Below, piece after piece: positions 6,236 to 13,172 of a DNA stretch of 26,102 bases (positions are counted from its first letter, which is position 1; each line of letters starts with the position of its first letter). This DNA is from SKLM01 sp964542755 (GTDB taxonomy: Bacteria > Chloroflexota > Anaerolineae > B4-G1): the NCBI GenBank assembly GCA_964542755.1, contig CAZIWL010000056.1:1-26102 (forward strand), written 5' to 3'. A program made the position numbers and the translations under genes. Under the pieces are notes generated by a model, which saw only the letters and a list, made by a program, of their open reading frames with translations, ran no database searches and was not told the DNA's origin.

Positions 6236-7594
6236 GTGCTTTTTGAGCGTATCGAATCTCAGGGGCTGGCCCACTACTCGTATCTGATCGGAGATGGCAA
6301 CCGGGCGGTCGTGATTGACCCGCGACGGGATGCGAGGGTTTACGTGGAGAAGGCCACCAGGGCGGGCATGCGCATCACGCACGTGTTGGAGACCCATCGT
6401 AACGAGGATTACGTCATTGGCTCTTGCGAGTTGGCTGACGCCACAGGGGCGACGGTGCTCCACTCAGCCGAGGGCGACCTCGACTACGGGTACGGGGAAT
6501 CGATCTCAGATGGAGAAACTCTGACCATTGGGCGGTTGAGCCTGACGGCGATGCACACGCCAGGGCACACGCTGGGCCATATGAGCTACCTGCTTCACGA
6601 CCCGGATGGTAATCCGTGGATCGTCTTCACGGGGGACGCGCTGTTCGCCGGCGACGTAGGCCGAACGGACTTCTATGGCGAGGGGAGGTTGGACGAGATT
6701 ACGGGTCTCCTCTATGACACGATCTTCAACAAACTGCTGCCGTTGGGCGACGGGGTAATCGTCTGCCCTGCCCACGGGGCTGGATCGGTCTGCGGAACGG
6801 CCATCGCGGAGAGGGTCTGGACGACTATGGGCCTGGAGCGCAAGGCGAATCCCAAGCTCCAGTTCACGGAGGAGGCAGCCTTCGTGGAGAATGTGGGTAG
6901 GATGCTGGAGTACCCGCCCTATTTCAAGATGATGGAGGCTCTGAACCTGGAAGGTGCACCGGTGCTGGGGTCGCTGCCGTTAGTACCGCCGCTGCGGCCC
7001 GATGAATTCGCCGCTAAGATGAATGACGCACAGGTCGTGGATACCCGGTCGGAGGTAAGCTACGGCGCAGCCCACGTGCCAGGTGCGCTGTCGATCTGGG
7101 AGGGCGGCTTGTCAAGCTTCGCGGGGTGGTTCCTGACGTACAACACCCCAATCCTGCTGGTCGGTGAGACGAGTGACGTGACGCAGGCTGTCCGCTATCT
7201 GGCGCGGATGGGGTATGACAACGTGGAGGGGTTCTTGGCGGGCGGGATGCTGGCGTGGCACAAGGCGGGGCTGGCGAGTGAGAAACTGGAGACACTGACG
7301 GTACAGGAGCTCTGCGATCGAATGGATGAGGATGGGGAGCTGACCATCCTGGATGTCCGCAGCGAGGAGGAGTTGGCGCGTCAGCGGATACCGACGGCGC
7401 ATCACATCCATCTGACGCAGCTGCCGGAACGACTCGACGAGGTCCTGAAGGGTCAGCGGGTGTACGTGTTTTGTGGGAGTGGCCGCCGCTCAATGGTCGG
7501 CGCCAGTTTGCTGCAGCGGGCGGGCTATGATGACGTGACGGTGGTTCTCGGGGGATTGGCGGGGTGGTCGTCGGTTCGTTGTCCTTTGGAGTAG
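6236..7594 (+). CDS. MBL-fold hydrolase with two rhodanese domains (persulfide dioxygenase-like)
   Basis: A 452-residue protein related to ETHE1/persulfide dioxygenase-rhodanese fusions that handle glutathione or protein persulfides. Residues 1-190 are the metallo-beta-lactamase domain. The usual HxHxDH motif reads THRNEDY (His54, Asn56, Asp58, Tyr59). His111 (HTPGHTLGH), Asp134 (FTGDALFAGDVGRTD) and His180 (CPAHGAG) remain. The first His, HTPGHT His and GD Asp are what I recall as the mononuclear iron triad of ETHE1, so a single metal could still bind. Rhodanese domain 1 (about 255-345) lacks the catalytic Cys (LLVGETSDV). Domain 2 (about 355-450) has it, Cys413 in VFCGSGRRS. GTG start after GGAAGGAG. 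It may supply or consume sulfane sulfur for the neighbouring TusA and DsrE proteins (inference). Confidence 0.9.
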   Translation: MLFERIESQGLAHYSYLIGDGNRAVVIDPRRDARVYVEKATRAGMRITHVLETHRNEDYVIGSCELADATGATVLHSAEGDLDYGYGESISDGETLTIGRLSLTAMHTPGHTLGHMSYLLHDPDGNPWIVFTGDALFAGDVGRTDFYGEGRLDEITGLLYDTIFNKLLPLGDGVIVCPAHGAGSVCGTAIAERVWTTMGLERKANPKLQFTEEAAFVENVGRMLEYPPYFKMMEALNLEGAPVLGSLPLVPPLRPDEFAAKMNDAQVVDTRSEVSYGAAHVPGALSIWEGGLSSFAGWFLTYNTPILLVGETSDVTQAVRYLARMGYDNVEGFLAGGMLAWHKAGLASEKLETLTVQELCDRMDEDGELTILDVRSEEELARQRIPTAHHIHLTQLPERLDEVLKGQRVYVFCGSGRRSMVGASLLQRAGYDDVTVVLGGLAGWSSVRCPLE

Positions 7595-7600
7595 AGGGAA

Positions 7601-7658
7601 GCGGCGGGTATGGAGACCCGCCCTACGCGACGGCGGGTATGGAAACCCGCCCTACGCG
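7601..7658. repeat. Two tandem REP-like palindromes (29-bp period)
   Basis: Two near-identical units, at 7602-7629 and 7631-7658. Each forms a perfect 7-bp hairpin, GGCGGGT-loop-ACCCGCC, with a 6-nt loop (ATGGAG or ATGGAA), and each is followed by CCTACGCG. The copies differ by one loop base. They lie 7 bp after the MBL-rhodanese stop codon. The layout resembles dispersed extragenic palindromes that end in CCCTACG, which I associate with Chloroflexota and similar genomes. They may also act as transcript-end or mRNA-stabilising hairpins. Confidence 0.85.
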
Positions 7659-7716
7659 TGCGGTTAAACCGGCACGACAGATCGGTGGGAGAGGTGGCGC
7701 TTAGGGGGGAGGGTTT

Positions 7717-8154
7717 ATGAGGGACGACGCGGCAGAGATGGAGCGAACGACTATCATCCTGCACAGCGGGGATATGGATAAGCTCTACAGTGCCCTTATC
7801 ATCGGCAATGGGGCTCTGGCCATGGGGATGGAGGCCTACATCTACTTCACGTTCTGGGGTCTCCAGCGCCTGAAAAAGGGTGGGCTGGAGGGGGGACCGC
7901 TTTCGAAGATGCACATGCTGGGCCTGGGTAAGTGGATGATCAAGCGACGCATGAAGAAGGCGAACGTCCGGTCGCTGAGGGGGATGCTAGAGGATTTCAA
8001 GGAGCTGGGCGGACACGTGATGGCCTGCGACATGACGATGGAGATCATGGGGATCGACCCGGAGGATCTGGAGCAAAATCTGATCGATGAGTACTGCGCA
8101 GTAGGCACGTACGTCCAGGCTGCGCGGGATTCGACGGTCACGCTCTTTATCTGA
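7717..8154 (+). CDS. DsrE2-like sulfur carrier / DsrE-DsrF family protein
   Basis: A 145-residue DsrE/F/H-fold protein of the DsrE2 subgroup (COG2210-like, often called peroxiredoxin family protein). Family features are the N-terminal strand TTIILHSGDMDKLYSALI, the hydrophobic MGMEAYIYFTFWGL segment, a basic KWMIKRRMKKANV stretch and the conserved Cys104 in VMACDMTMEIMG. Cys127 is an additional cysteine. DsrE2 proteins are encoded with TusA and rhodanese in many sulfur metabolisers and are thought to pass cysteine-bound sulfane sulfur along; the same trio of families occurs within 3.5 kb here. ATG 7717 follows GGGGGGAGGG; an internal ATG at 7738 is the alternative start. Confidence 0.88.
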   Translation: MRDDAAEMERTTIILHSGDMDKLYSALIIGNGALAMGMEAYIYFTFWGLQRLKKGGLEGGPLSKMHMLGLGKWMIKRRMKKANVRSLRGMLEDFKELGGHVMACDMTMEIMGIDPEDLEQNLIDEYCAVGTYVQAARDSTVTLFI

Positions 8155-8344
8155 CGCTGGCTACCTAGGGGATTCCTAAGGAAGTGGGCCCTCAGGGGCG
8201 ATTTCTGACGGCCTGTCCCGCGGGGCCTTACAACATCATGCTGACTGGTGGAGGACAGACGAGGGCTCAAACTGAGGCGAGTGGGACATGAGCGGAGTTT
8301 GGACAGAGTCCCTGGGCGGGACCGATCATTTGCGAGGGGGGGAC

Positions 8345-8644
8345 ATGAAGTCGAATAGCATCAAGCTGGCCCTAGTTCTTGTCGTTGTGGTGGTAGTGAG
8401 TGCGGCGTCGGGCTGCGGGGGCGCGCAAGAGGCGCCCGCGGGTGAACAGATGGTCGTCGACGGTGAGACGCTGCTCGAGGAGCGGTGTACCGAGTGCCAC
8501 GGCCTGGACCGGACGACGTCACAGGAGAAGACGCGGGCTGAGTGGGAGGCGACTGTGAGCCGGATGGTCAACCAGGGCGCGGAACTGAACGAGGACGAGA
8601 AGACGGTCCTGGTCGACTACCTGGCGGAGACCTACGGGCCGTAG
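8345..8644 (+). CDS. Monoheme cytochrome c lipoprotein
   Basis: A 99-residue exported electron carrier. It has a Lys-containing n-region and a Val-rich hydrophobic stretch (LALVLVVVVVVSA), then a lipobox ASGC at Cys24, so the mature protein is probably lipid-anchored on the outer face of the membrane. The heme motif is CTECH (48-52), and Met74 is a plausible sixth ligand. The ending DEKTVLVDYLAETYGP is typical of small class I-like c domains, as in the heme domains of quinohemoprotein amine dehydrogenases. The ATG at 8345 follows GAGGGGGG; the frame is open to an ATG at 8288, but that extension would spoil the signal peptide. The electron partner is unknown. Confidence 0.85.
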   Translation: MKSNSIKLALVLVVVVVVSAASGCGGAQEAPAGEQMVVDGETLLEERCTECHGLDRTTSQEKTRAEWEATVSRMVNQGAELNEDEKTVLVDYLAETYGP

Positions 8645-8657
8645 GGAGAGAGTGCTT

Positions 8658-8834
8658 ATGACAGCAGTGAAGACATGGTGGAAGTGCTCGAACTGCGGCT
8701 ATACATTTAAGGCGGAGGCGCCGCCTGAGGCTTGTCCGAGCTGTAAGGAACAGTGCGCCTTCATTGACGCGACGTGCTACCGACCGGATTGCGGCGGGCC
8801 GGAGAACGTCGATCCAAAGATAGGACACGGCTAG
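8658..8834 (+). CDS. Rubredoxin-like cysteine-rich mini-protein
   Basis: A 58-residue protein starting WWKCSNCGYTF, then APPEACPSC: two zinc-ribbon/rubredoxin half-sites (Cys10, Cys13, Cys26, Cys29) that would bind one Fe or Zn. The metal loop resembles the rubredoxin domain at the C-terminus of rubrerythrin. Three more cysteines follow (Cys33, Cys40, Cys45, in FIDATCYRPDCGGPENVDP). This C-terminal pattern is shared, as I recall, by small rubredoxin-like proteins of anaerobes. ATG at 8658 is chosen because GGGAGAG lies 7 bp upstream; a GTG at 8652 is too close to it. It begins 14 bp after the cytochrome gene, so they are co-transcribed. Confidence 0.8.
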   Translation: MTAVKTWWKCSNCGYTFKAEAPPEACPSCKEQCAFIDATCYRPDCGGPENVDPKIGHG

Positions 8835-8912
8835 TGCGGCGGAGCGTCCACTTGATCGATGCCAGTGGCCCAGCGTGTCTTGTGAGTTCGATAGGTTCAA
8901 GGAGTTAATGGT

Positions 8913-9203
8913 ATGGCAGATGCAAGAGGAAGTGTGTCGGGATCGCGGAACGAGAAGCCGGTGAAATTCTATGGGCTCTCGACGTGTGTCTGGTGCAAGC
9001 GAACGCGGAAACTGCTGGAAGAGAACGACGTGGCGTTCGACTTCACCTACGTGGACCTGCTCCATGGGCAGGAGCAGCAGGAGACGATCGAGCAGGTGCG
9101 CAAGTGGAACCGGGCCGGTTCGTTCCCTACGGTGGTTGTGGGCGAAGAAGCGTGCATCGTGGGTTACAAGCCCGATGAGATCAAGGAGGCGCTTGGACTG
9201 TGA
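8913..9203 (+). CDS. Glutaredoxin-family protein (CxxC)
   Basis: A 96-residue thioredoxin-fold protein. The active site is CVWC (Cys25, Cys28) in VKFYGLSTCVWCKRTRKLLEE. The cis-proline motif is GSFPTVVVGEE, and the C-terminus IVGYKPDEIKEAL matches the GFxxxxL region of glutaredoxins and NrdH-like redoxins. About 15 residues precede the fold. AAGGAG lies 8 bp before the ATG. Its stop overlaps the GTG of the ferredoxin:thioredoxin reductase gene by 4 bases (GTGA). This tight coupling suggests it is the thiol substrate of that reductase (inference). Confidence 0.9.
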   Translation: MADARGSVSGSRNEKPVKFYGLSTCVWCKRTRKLLEENDVAFDFTYVDLLHGQEQQETIEQVRKWNRAGSFPTVVVGEEACIVGYKPDEIKEALGL

Positions 9204-9754
9204 ACGAGAGGGGGGGCACAGAGGAGATCACGCCTGAGTCCATCAACCAGGAGGAGGTCGACGCCGTCTATGAGCGCCTGAACCGGGAGGCCGAGGCGGC
9301 TGGGTACCATCTCAACCCGGACACAGCGTTCACGAAGGATCTCGTGAGAGGGCTGTTGGTAAATGAGAAGCGGTACGGGTACTGGGCCTGTCCCTGCCGT
9401 CTGGCGTCGGGTGAGAAGGAGAAGGATCTCGACATCATCTGCCCGTGCGATTACCGGGATCCAGATCTGCTAGACTGGGGGGCCTGCTACTGCGCGCTCT
9501 ACGTCTCGGACGAGGTGTTGGAAGGAGAGCAAGAGCTCCAGCCGATTCCTGAGCGGCGTCCCCCGGAGGGTGAGCGACCGCAGGAGACTGCCGCGCCAGC
9601 CCCTCCGAAGCCGGGCCGTGCGAGCGCTGAGGACGAGGAGACGATTCCCGTGTGGCGGTGCCGCGTATGTGGTTACCTGTGTGCCAGGGAGCGGGCGCCC
9701 GGGCGCTGTCCGATCTGCAAGGCGAAGCAGGAACGGTTCGACCGGTTCTGGTAG
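9200..9754 (+). CDS. Ferredoxin:thioredoxin reductase catalytic chain fused to rubredoxin
   Basis: A 184-residue fusion. Residues 15-105 are the FTR catalytic domain, which uses a [4Fe-4S] cluster and a neighbouring disulfide to move electrons from ferredoxin to thioredoxin-like proteins. The three cysteine pairs are Cys64-Pro-Cys66, Cys81-Pro-Cys83 and Cys96-Tyr-Cys98. The third pair is CYC instead of the plant CHC, a form I recall in anaerobic bacteria. A Pro/Glu-rich linker (about 110-148) leads to a rubredoxin-like knuckle domain: Cys154, Cys157, Cys170, Cys173, with an extra Cys161. The fused domain may act as the immediate electron donor, replacing or supplementing ferredoxin. The GTG start overlaps the glutaredoxin-like gene by 4 bases. 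Confidence 0.9.
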   Translation: MNERGGTEEITPESINQEEVDAVYERLNREAEAAGYHLNPDTAFTKDLVRGLLVNEKRYGYWACPCRLASGEKEKDLDIICPCDYRDPDLLDWGACYCALYVSDEVLEGEQELQPIPERRPPEGERPQETAAPAPPKPGRASAEDEETIPVWRCRVCGYLCARERAPGRCPICKAKQERFDRFW

Positions 9755-9795
9755 CCGTATGGTCTGCCCTTGGTCGTGGGATTGTAGTCATCAGG

Positions 9796-10245
9796 ATGCT
9801 GTCAATGTCATCAGAATTGAGAGGTATGTTAATCGGGGGGGCACTGCCGGCACTTCTCTACGGCGTCACCGGGGTGCTGCAGAAGATGAGCGCGAATGCC
9901 AAGGGAGGATCCGGGATGTATCTGATCTTCCTGGGCGTGGGGACGGTGCTCGTGGGTGTTGTGTTCCACGTGATCCTCCCGGAGCCCCCGATCACACTGC
10001 GTCCCGCGTCGTTTGCCCTCAGCGCGGGCGTGACGTTCGGCCTGGGCGCAGGATTGATCTCCTACGCGCTGATTCGGCACGAGGCGAGTATCTCGCAGCT
10101 CACGCCTCTGTATAACATGAACGTGCTGGTGACGGTGAGCATGGGGCTGCTGCTCTTTGCTGAGTACAGGGATCTTGAGGTGGTGCGCCTGCTGGCAGGG
10201 ACGGTGCTGCTGATCGGCGGGGCGCTCCTGGTGGCGGGAGCGTAA
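9796..10245 (+). CDS. Small EamA/DMT-family membrane protein
   Basis: About 149 residues with five hydrophobic segments: LIGGALPALLYGVTGVLQK, MYLIFLGVGTVLVGVVFHVI, FALSAGVTFGLGAGLISYAL, PLYNMNVLVTVSMGLLLFAE and VRLLAGTVLLIGGALLVAG. The pattern, including the QLTPLYNMNVL segment followed by LLFAEYRDLEVVRLLAGTVLLIGG, matches one EamA repeat of drug/metabolite transporters, which usually have two repeats and ten helices. It would have to dimerise to form a transporter. The start is uncertain: ATG 9796, or ATG 9805 placed 8 bp after AGGA. Substrate unknown. Confidence 0.75.
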   Translation: MLSMSSELRGMLIGGALPALLYGVTGVLQKMSANAKGGSGMYLIFLGVGTVLVGVVFHVILPEPPITLRPASFALSAGVTFGLGAGLISYALIRHEASISQLTPLYNMNVLVTVSMGLLLFAEYRDLEVVRLLAGTVLLIGGALLVAGA

Positions 10246-10275
10246 CTGTGTGGGCTGGCGGGGAGAGGACAATAG

Positions 10276-10824
10276 ATGGTGAGTGCTGAGAGATGCGAGG
10301 TGGCGACGCTGGGCGGCGGCTGTTTCTGGTGTCTGGAGGCCGTTTTCGAGCAGTTGCAGGGCGTGAATGCGGTCGTGTCGGGCTACTCGGGAGGCGAGGT
10401 GCCGAATCCTAGTTACAAGCAGGTCTGTCGAGGAAACACGGGCCACGCCGAGGTGGTGCAGGTTACGTTTGATCCGGAGGTGATCACGTACGGCCAGCTT
10501 CTGGAGGTCTTCTTCGACATCCACGATCCGACGACGTTGAACCGGCAGGGCGCGGATGTGGGGCCGCAGTACCGGTCGGTGATCTTCTACCACGACGAGG
10601 GACAGCGGGAGACGGCAGCTGAGGTCATGGAGGATTTGGAGGAGGAGGGCCGATGGGAAGATCCCATCGTGACGGAGCTGGCACCGCTGGAGGCGTTCTA
10701 TGAGGCAGAGGGCTACCACCAGGCGTACTATCGGGAGAACGCGACGCAGCCGTACTGCCGGGTTGTGATCTCGCCGAAGGTGGCCAAGTTCCGGAAGAAG
10801 CACGAGGACAGGCTGAAGAACTAG
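10276..10824 (+). CDS. msrA: Peptide-methionine (S)-S-oxide reductase MsrA
   Basis: Repairs oxidised methionine (S-sulfoxide) in proteins and as free amino acid, using thioredoxin-type reductants. The catalytic motif GGGCFWCLEAVF holds Cys16 (nucleophile) and Cys19. SGYSGGEVPNPSYKQVCRGNTGHAEVVQV, GADVGPQYRSVIFYHD and EGYHQAYYRENATQPYC are family signatures. The length of 182 residues is normal and there is no fused MsrB domain. The thiol system encoded just upstream (glutaredoxin-like and FTR-rubredoxin) is a possible reductant. Confidence 0.96.
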   Translation: MVSAERCEVATLGGGCFWCLEAVFEQLQGVNAVVSGYSGGEVPNPSYKQVCRGNTGHAEVVQVTFDPEVITYGQLLEVFFDIHDPTTLNRQGADVGPQYRSVIFYHDEGQRETAAEVMEDLEEEGRWEDPIVTELAPLEAFYEAEGYHQAYYRENATQPYCRVVISPKVAKFRKKHEDRLKN

Positions 10825-10867
10825 CGTCTGGGAATTTGCTGGAAAGTCTGTACGGGGGAATACGACT

Positions 10868-12130
10868 ATGGCTGAGAAGCGAAGCATCTACGAGAATGTG
10901 GCGAAGCGCTTCAACGAGGCGGCGGACCTGGTGGAGCTTGACACAGACGTGCGTAAAATCCTCCAGGAGACCAAGAACGAGATATCTGTCAATTTCCCCG
11001 TAAAGATGGATGATGGAAGGATCGAGATGTTTCGGGGATACCGGGTGCAGCACAACAACGCCCTGGGCCCCTACAAGGGAGGTCTCCGATACCATCCCGC
11101 GGTCGATATCGACGAGGTGCGGGCGCTGGCTGCCTGGATGACGTGGAAGACGGCTATCGCAAACATCCCGCTGGGCGGGGCGAAAGGCGGCATTCAGATC
11201 GAGCCCTCTGCGTATTCCACCCAGGAGTTGGAGCGGATCACGCGGCGCTTTACCTTTGCCCTGGGGAGCAACATCGGGCCCGACTATGATGTTCCGGCGC
11301 CAGACGTCAACACGAATCCCCAGATCATGGCGTGGATACTGGACACGTACCTGTCGACGCTCCGCCCGCAGGAGAGGAATCGGTCCCTGCACGTGGTCAC
11401 GGGGAAGCCCATCGAGTTAGGGGGGAGCGTTGGGCGGGACAAGGCGACGGGGCAGGGTATCGTCTTCATGATCGAGCGGTGGGCTGAGGATCGAGGCTTC
11501 GATCTGAGCGGGTCGACCTACTTCATCCAAGGGTTCGGCAACGTGGGCGCGTGGGCAGCGCGGTTGATGAAACCCCTGGGAGCAAAGCTGGTGGCCGTGG
11601 AGGACGTGAGTGGGGCCATCATGAAGAAGAATGGGATCGATGCGGATGACCTGGCCGATCACGTGGTGGAGAACGGGGTGATAGCGGGCTACCCAGGAAC
11701 GACACCCATCGATCATCAGGCCTTTATGGCGACCGAGGCGGATATCTTCATTCCAGCGGCGCTGGAGAATCAGATCACGGCGGAGACGGCGCCGTTACTG
11801 AAGGTGGATCTGGTTGCGGAGGGAGCAAACGGTCCGACGAACCTGGACGGCGGCAGAATTCTTCAGGAGAAGGGCGTCGAGGTGCTACCGGATATTCTCT
11901 GCAACGCTGGAGGCGTGATCGTGAGCTACTTCGAATGGCTCCAGAACAAGCGGAGCGAGTTCTGGGATCTGGATCAGGTGGATACGAAGCTGCATAAGAT
12001 CATGAGCGACGCATACGATCGGGTGCACGAGGCGGCGAAACGTTACGACGTGGACTGGCGGTTGGCGGCGTACGTTGTGGCGCTGGCGCGTCTGGAGAAA
12101 GTGTACACCGGGCGCGGCATCTTTCCCTAG
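10868..12130 (+). CDS. gdhA: Glutamate dehydrogenase (Glu/Leu/Phe/Val dehydrogenase family)
   Basis: A 420-residue hexameric-type GDH that interconverts glutamate and 2-oxoglutarate plus ammonia with NAD(P). The substrate site is in FRGYRVQHNNALGPYKGGLR and IPLGGAKGGI (catalytic Lys region), with PAPDVNT further along. The Rossmann loop is QGFGNVGAWAA, and the glycine motif EGANGPTNLDGG follows. It supplies 2-oxoglutarate, a possible substrate of the ferredoxin oxidoreductase encoded at 17341. The cofactor preference is not clear from the visible loop (VEDVSGA). Confidence 0.96.
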   Translation: MAEKRSIYENVAKRFNEAADLVELDTDVRKILQETKNEISVNFPVKMDDGRIEMFRGYRVQHNNALGPYKGGLRYHPAVDIDEVRALAAWMTWKTAIANIPLGGAKGGIQIEPSAYSTQELERITRRFTFALGSNIGPDYDVPAPDVNTNPQIMAWILDTYLSTLRPQERNRSLHVVTGKPIELGGSVGRDKATGQGIVFMIERWAEDRGFDLSGSTYFIQGFGNVGAWAARLMKPLGAKLVAVEDVSGAIMKKNGIDADDLADHVVENGVIAGYPGTTPIDHQAFMATEADIFIPAALENQITAETAPLLKVDLVAEGANGPTNLDGGRILQEKGVEVLPDILCNAGGVIVSYFEWLQNKRSEFWDLDQVDTKLHKIMSDAYDRVHEAAKRYDVDWRLAAYVVALARLEKVYTGRGIFP

Positions 12131-12200
12131 CTGAGGCGCAACACGCGCGCACGGACGGGGACAGTGGTTCCTAACAATGAGAACACCCAGGAGGAAGACC

Positions 12201-12410
12201 ATGACGAACAAGGTATACAAGAAGATTGATGTGATCGGCACGTCTCAAATGAACCTCGAGGACGCGATTCAGAATGCCATCAAGCGATCGGACGAGACGG
12301 TGCGCAATATGCGATGGTTCGAGGTAGATGAGATCCGGGGACGCATTGACGAGGGTGATGTGACCGAGTGGCAGGTGACCGTGCGGATCGGTTTCGCCGT
12401 CGGCGAGTGA
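12201..12410 (+). CDS. Dodecin (flavin-binding protein)
   Basis: A 69-residue dodecin that assembles as a 12-mer and stores or buffers flavins. The fold signature runs KKIDVIGTSQMNLEDAIQNAI. Trp39 (NMRWFEVDEIRG) and the Gln in EWQVTVRIGF stack on and hydrogen-bond to the isoalloxazine rings. ATG at 12201 follows AGGAGGAAGACC; an ATG at 12177 in the same frame would only add residues coded through that Shine-Dalgarno. It lies 70 bp after gdhA. Confidence 0.94.
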   Translation: MTNKVYKKIDVIGTSQMNLEDAIQNAIKRSDETVRNMRWFEVDEIRGRIDEGDVTEWQVTVRIGFAVGE

Positions 12411-12442
12411 CTAGATTGGGCGGCGAGAACGAGCCAGGTGGT

Positions 12443-12940
12443 ATGATGGCGACGGAACGGATGGAGCCGGGCCCGGGGCAGGAGTCGGTCTGGGACTACC
12501 CCCGTCCTCCGCATGTCGAGGAGACTTCCCGACACTTGAAGGTGGTGTTCAACGGCGTCGTCATTGCTGAGACGGAACGCGGGAAACGAGTCCTGGAGAC
12601 GAGCCACCCGCCGGTGTACTACTTCCCGCCGGAGGATGTGCGGATGGCGTATCTGCACGATACGCGGGGGTCGAGTTGGTGCGAGTGGAAGGGGCGTGCG
12701 AGTTACTATGACGTGATCGTGGATGGGGGCGAGGCGACGCGATCGGCCTGGACGTACGACGAACCGCGAGAGGGGTACCGCTCCATCAAGGACCACGTGG
12801 CGTTCTATCCGGAAGCGATGGATGGATGCTTCGTGGACGGCGAACGCGCTCGAGCGCAGCCTGGGGGATTCTACGGCGGCTGGATCACCGACGATGTTGT
12901 GGGTCCCTTCAAGGGTCCGCCCGGAACCGCCGGGTGGTAA
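12443..12940 (+). CDS. DUF427 domain protein
   Basis: About 165 residues matching the DUF427 family, a small beta-barrel protein of unknown biochemical role. Seen here: RHLKVVFNGVVIAETERG, HPPVYYFPPEDVRMAYL, SSWCEWKGRASYYDV, SAWTYDEP and DHVAFYPEAMDGCFVDGE. These Trp/Tyr-rich strands are characteristic of the family. The tail GGWITDDVVGPFKGPPGTAGW is also seen in longer members. AGGTGG overlaps the start region, so ATG 12443 or ATG 12446 are both possible. The role is unknown. Confidence 0.85.
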   Translation: MMATERMEPGPGQESVWDYPRPPHVEETSRHLKVVFNGVVIAETERGKRVLETSHPPVYYFPPEDVRMAYLHDTRGSSWCEWKGRASYYDVIVDGGEATRSAWTYDEPREGYRSIKDHVAFYPEAMDGCFVDGERARAQPGGFYGGWITDDVVGPFKGPPGTAGW

Positions 12941-13046
12941 TGGCTGTGAGGACTACAGGCACGCCATCAACCTGTCTGCGGCGAGATTCGTCCGGTTCTG
13001 GAAACAAGGATTGGCGTTTCGACTAGGCGGACAGGCTCTGATTGGG

Positions 13047-13080
13047 GCCTCGTGGTGTGCGATAGGAACGGCCACGAGGC
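13047..13080. terminator. Long inverted repeat in the DUF427-DUF1801 gap (possible terminator-like hairpin)
   Basis: GCCTCGTGG (13047-13055) pairs perfectly with CCACGAGGC (13072-13080) across a 16-nt loop. It lies about 107 bp after the DUF427 stop and 93 bp before the DUF1801 start. No T-tract follows, so factor-independent termination is doubtful. It could be an mRNA processing or stability hairpin, or an operator. Confidence 0.35.
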
Positions 13081-13172
13081 TTGCCGTGAGGACGACGGTG
13101 ACCTGAGGCCGAGCGGGCGAGGCCAGGTCGGACGGGCACGCCCATCGGCAAGCGAGAGGAGGAGAGCGGGCC

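Noticed and set aside
6061..6246. A 61-codon open frame in the ldh to MBL-rhodanese gap
   Set aside because: It has no Shine-Dalgarno, no recognisable family, and runs into the start of the next gene; it is likely chance.
7601..7658. Tandem palindromes as a CRISPR array
   Set aside because: There are only two units, directly adjacent with no spacers, and no cas genes nearby.
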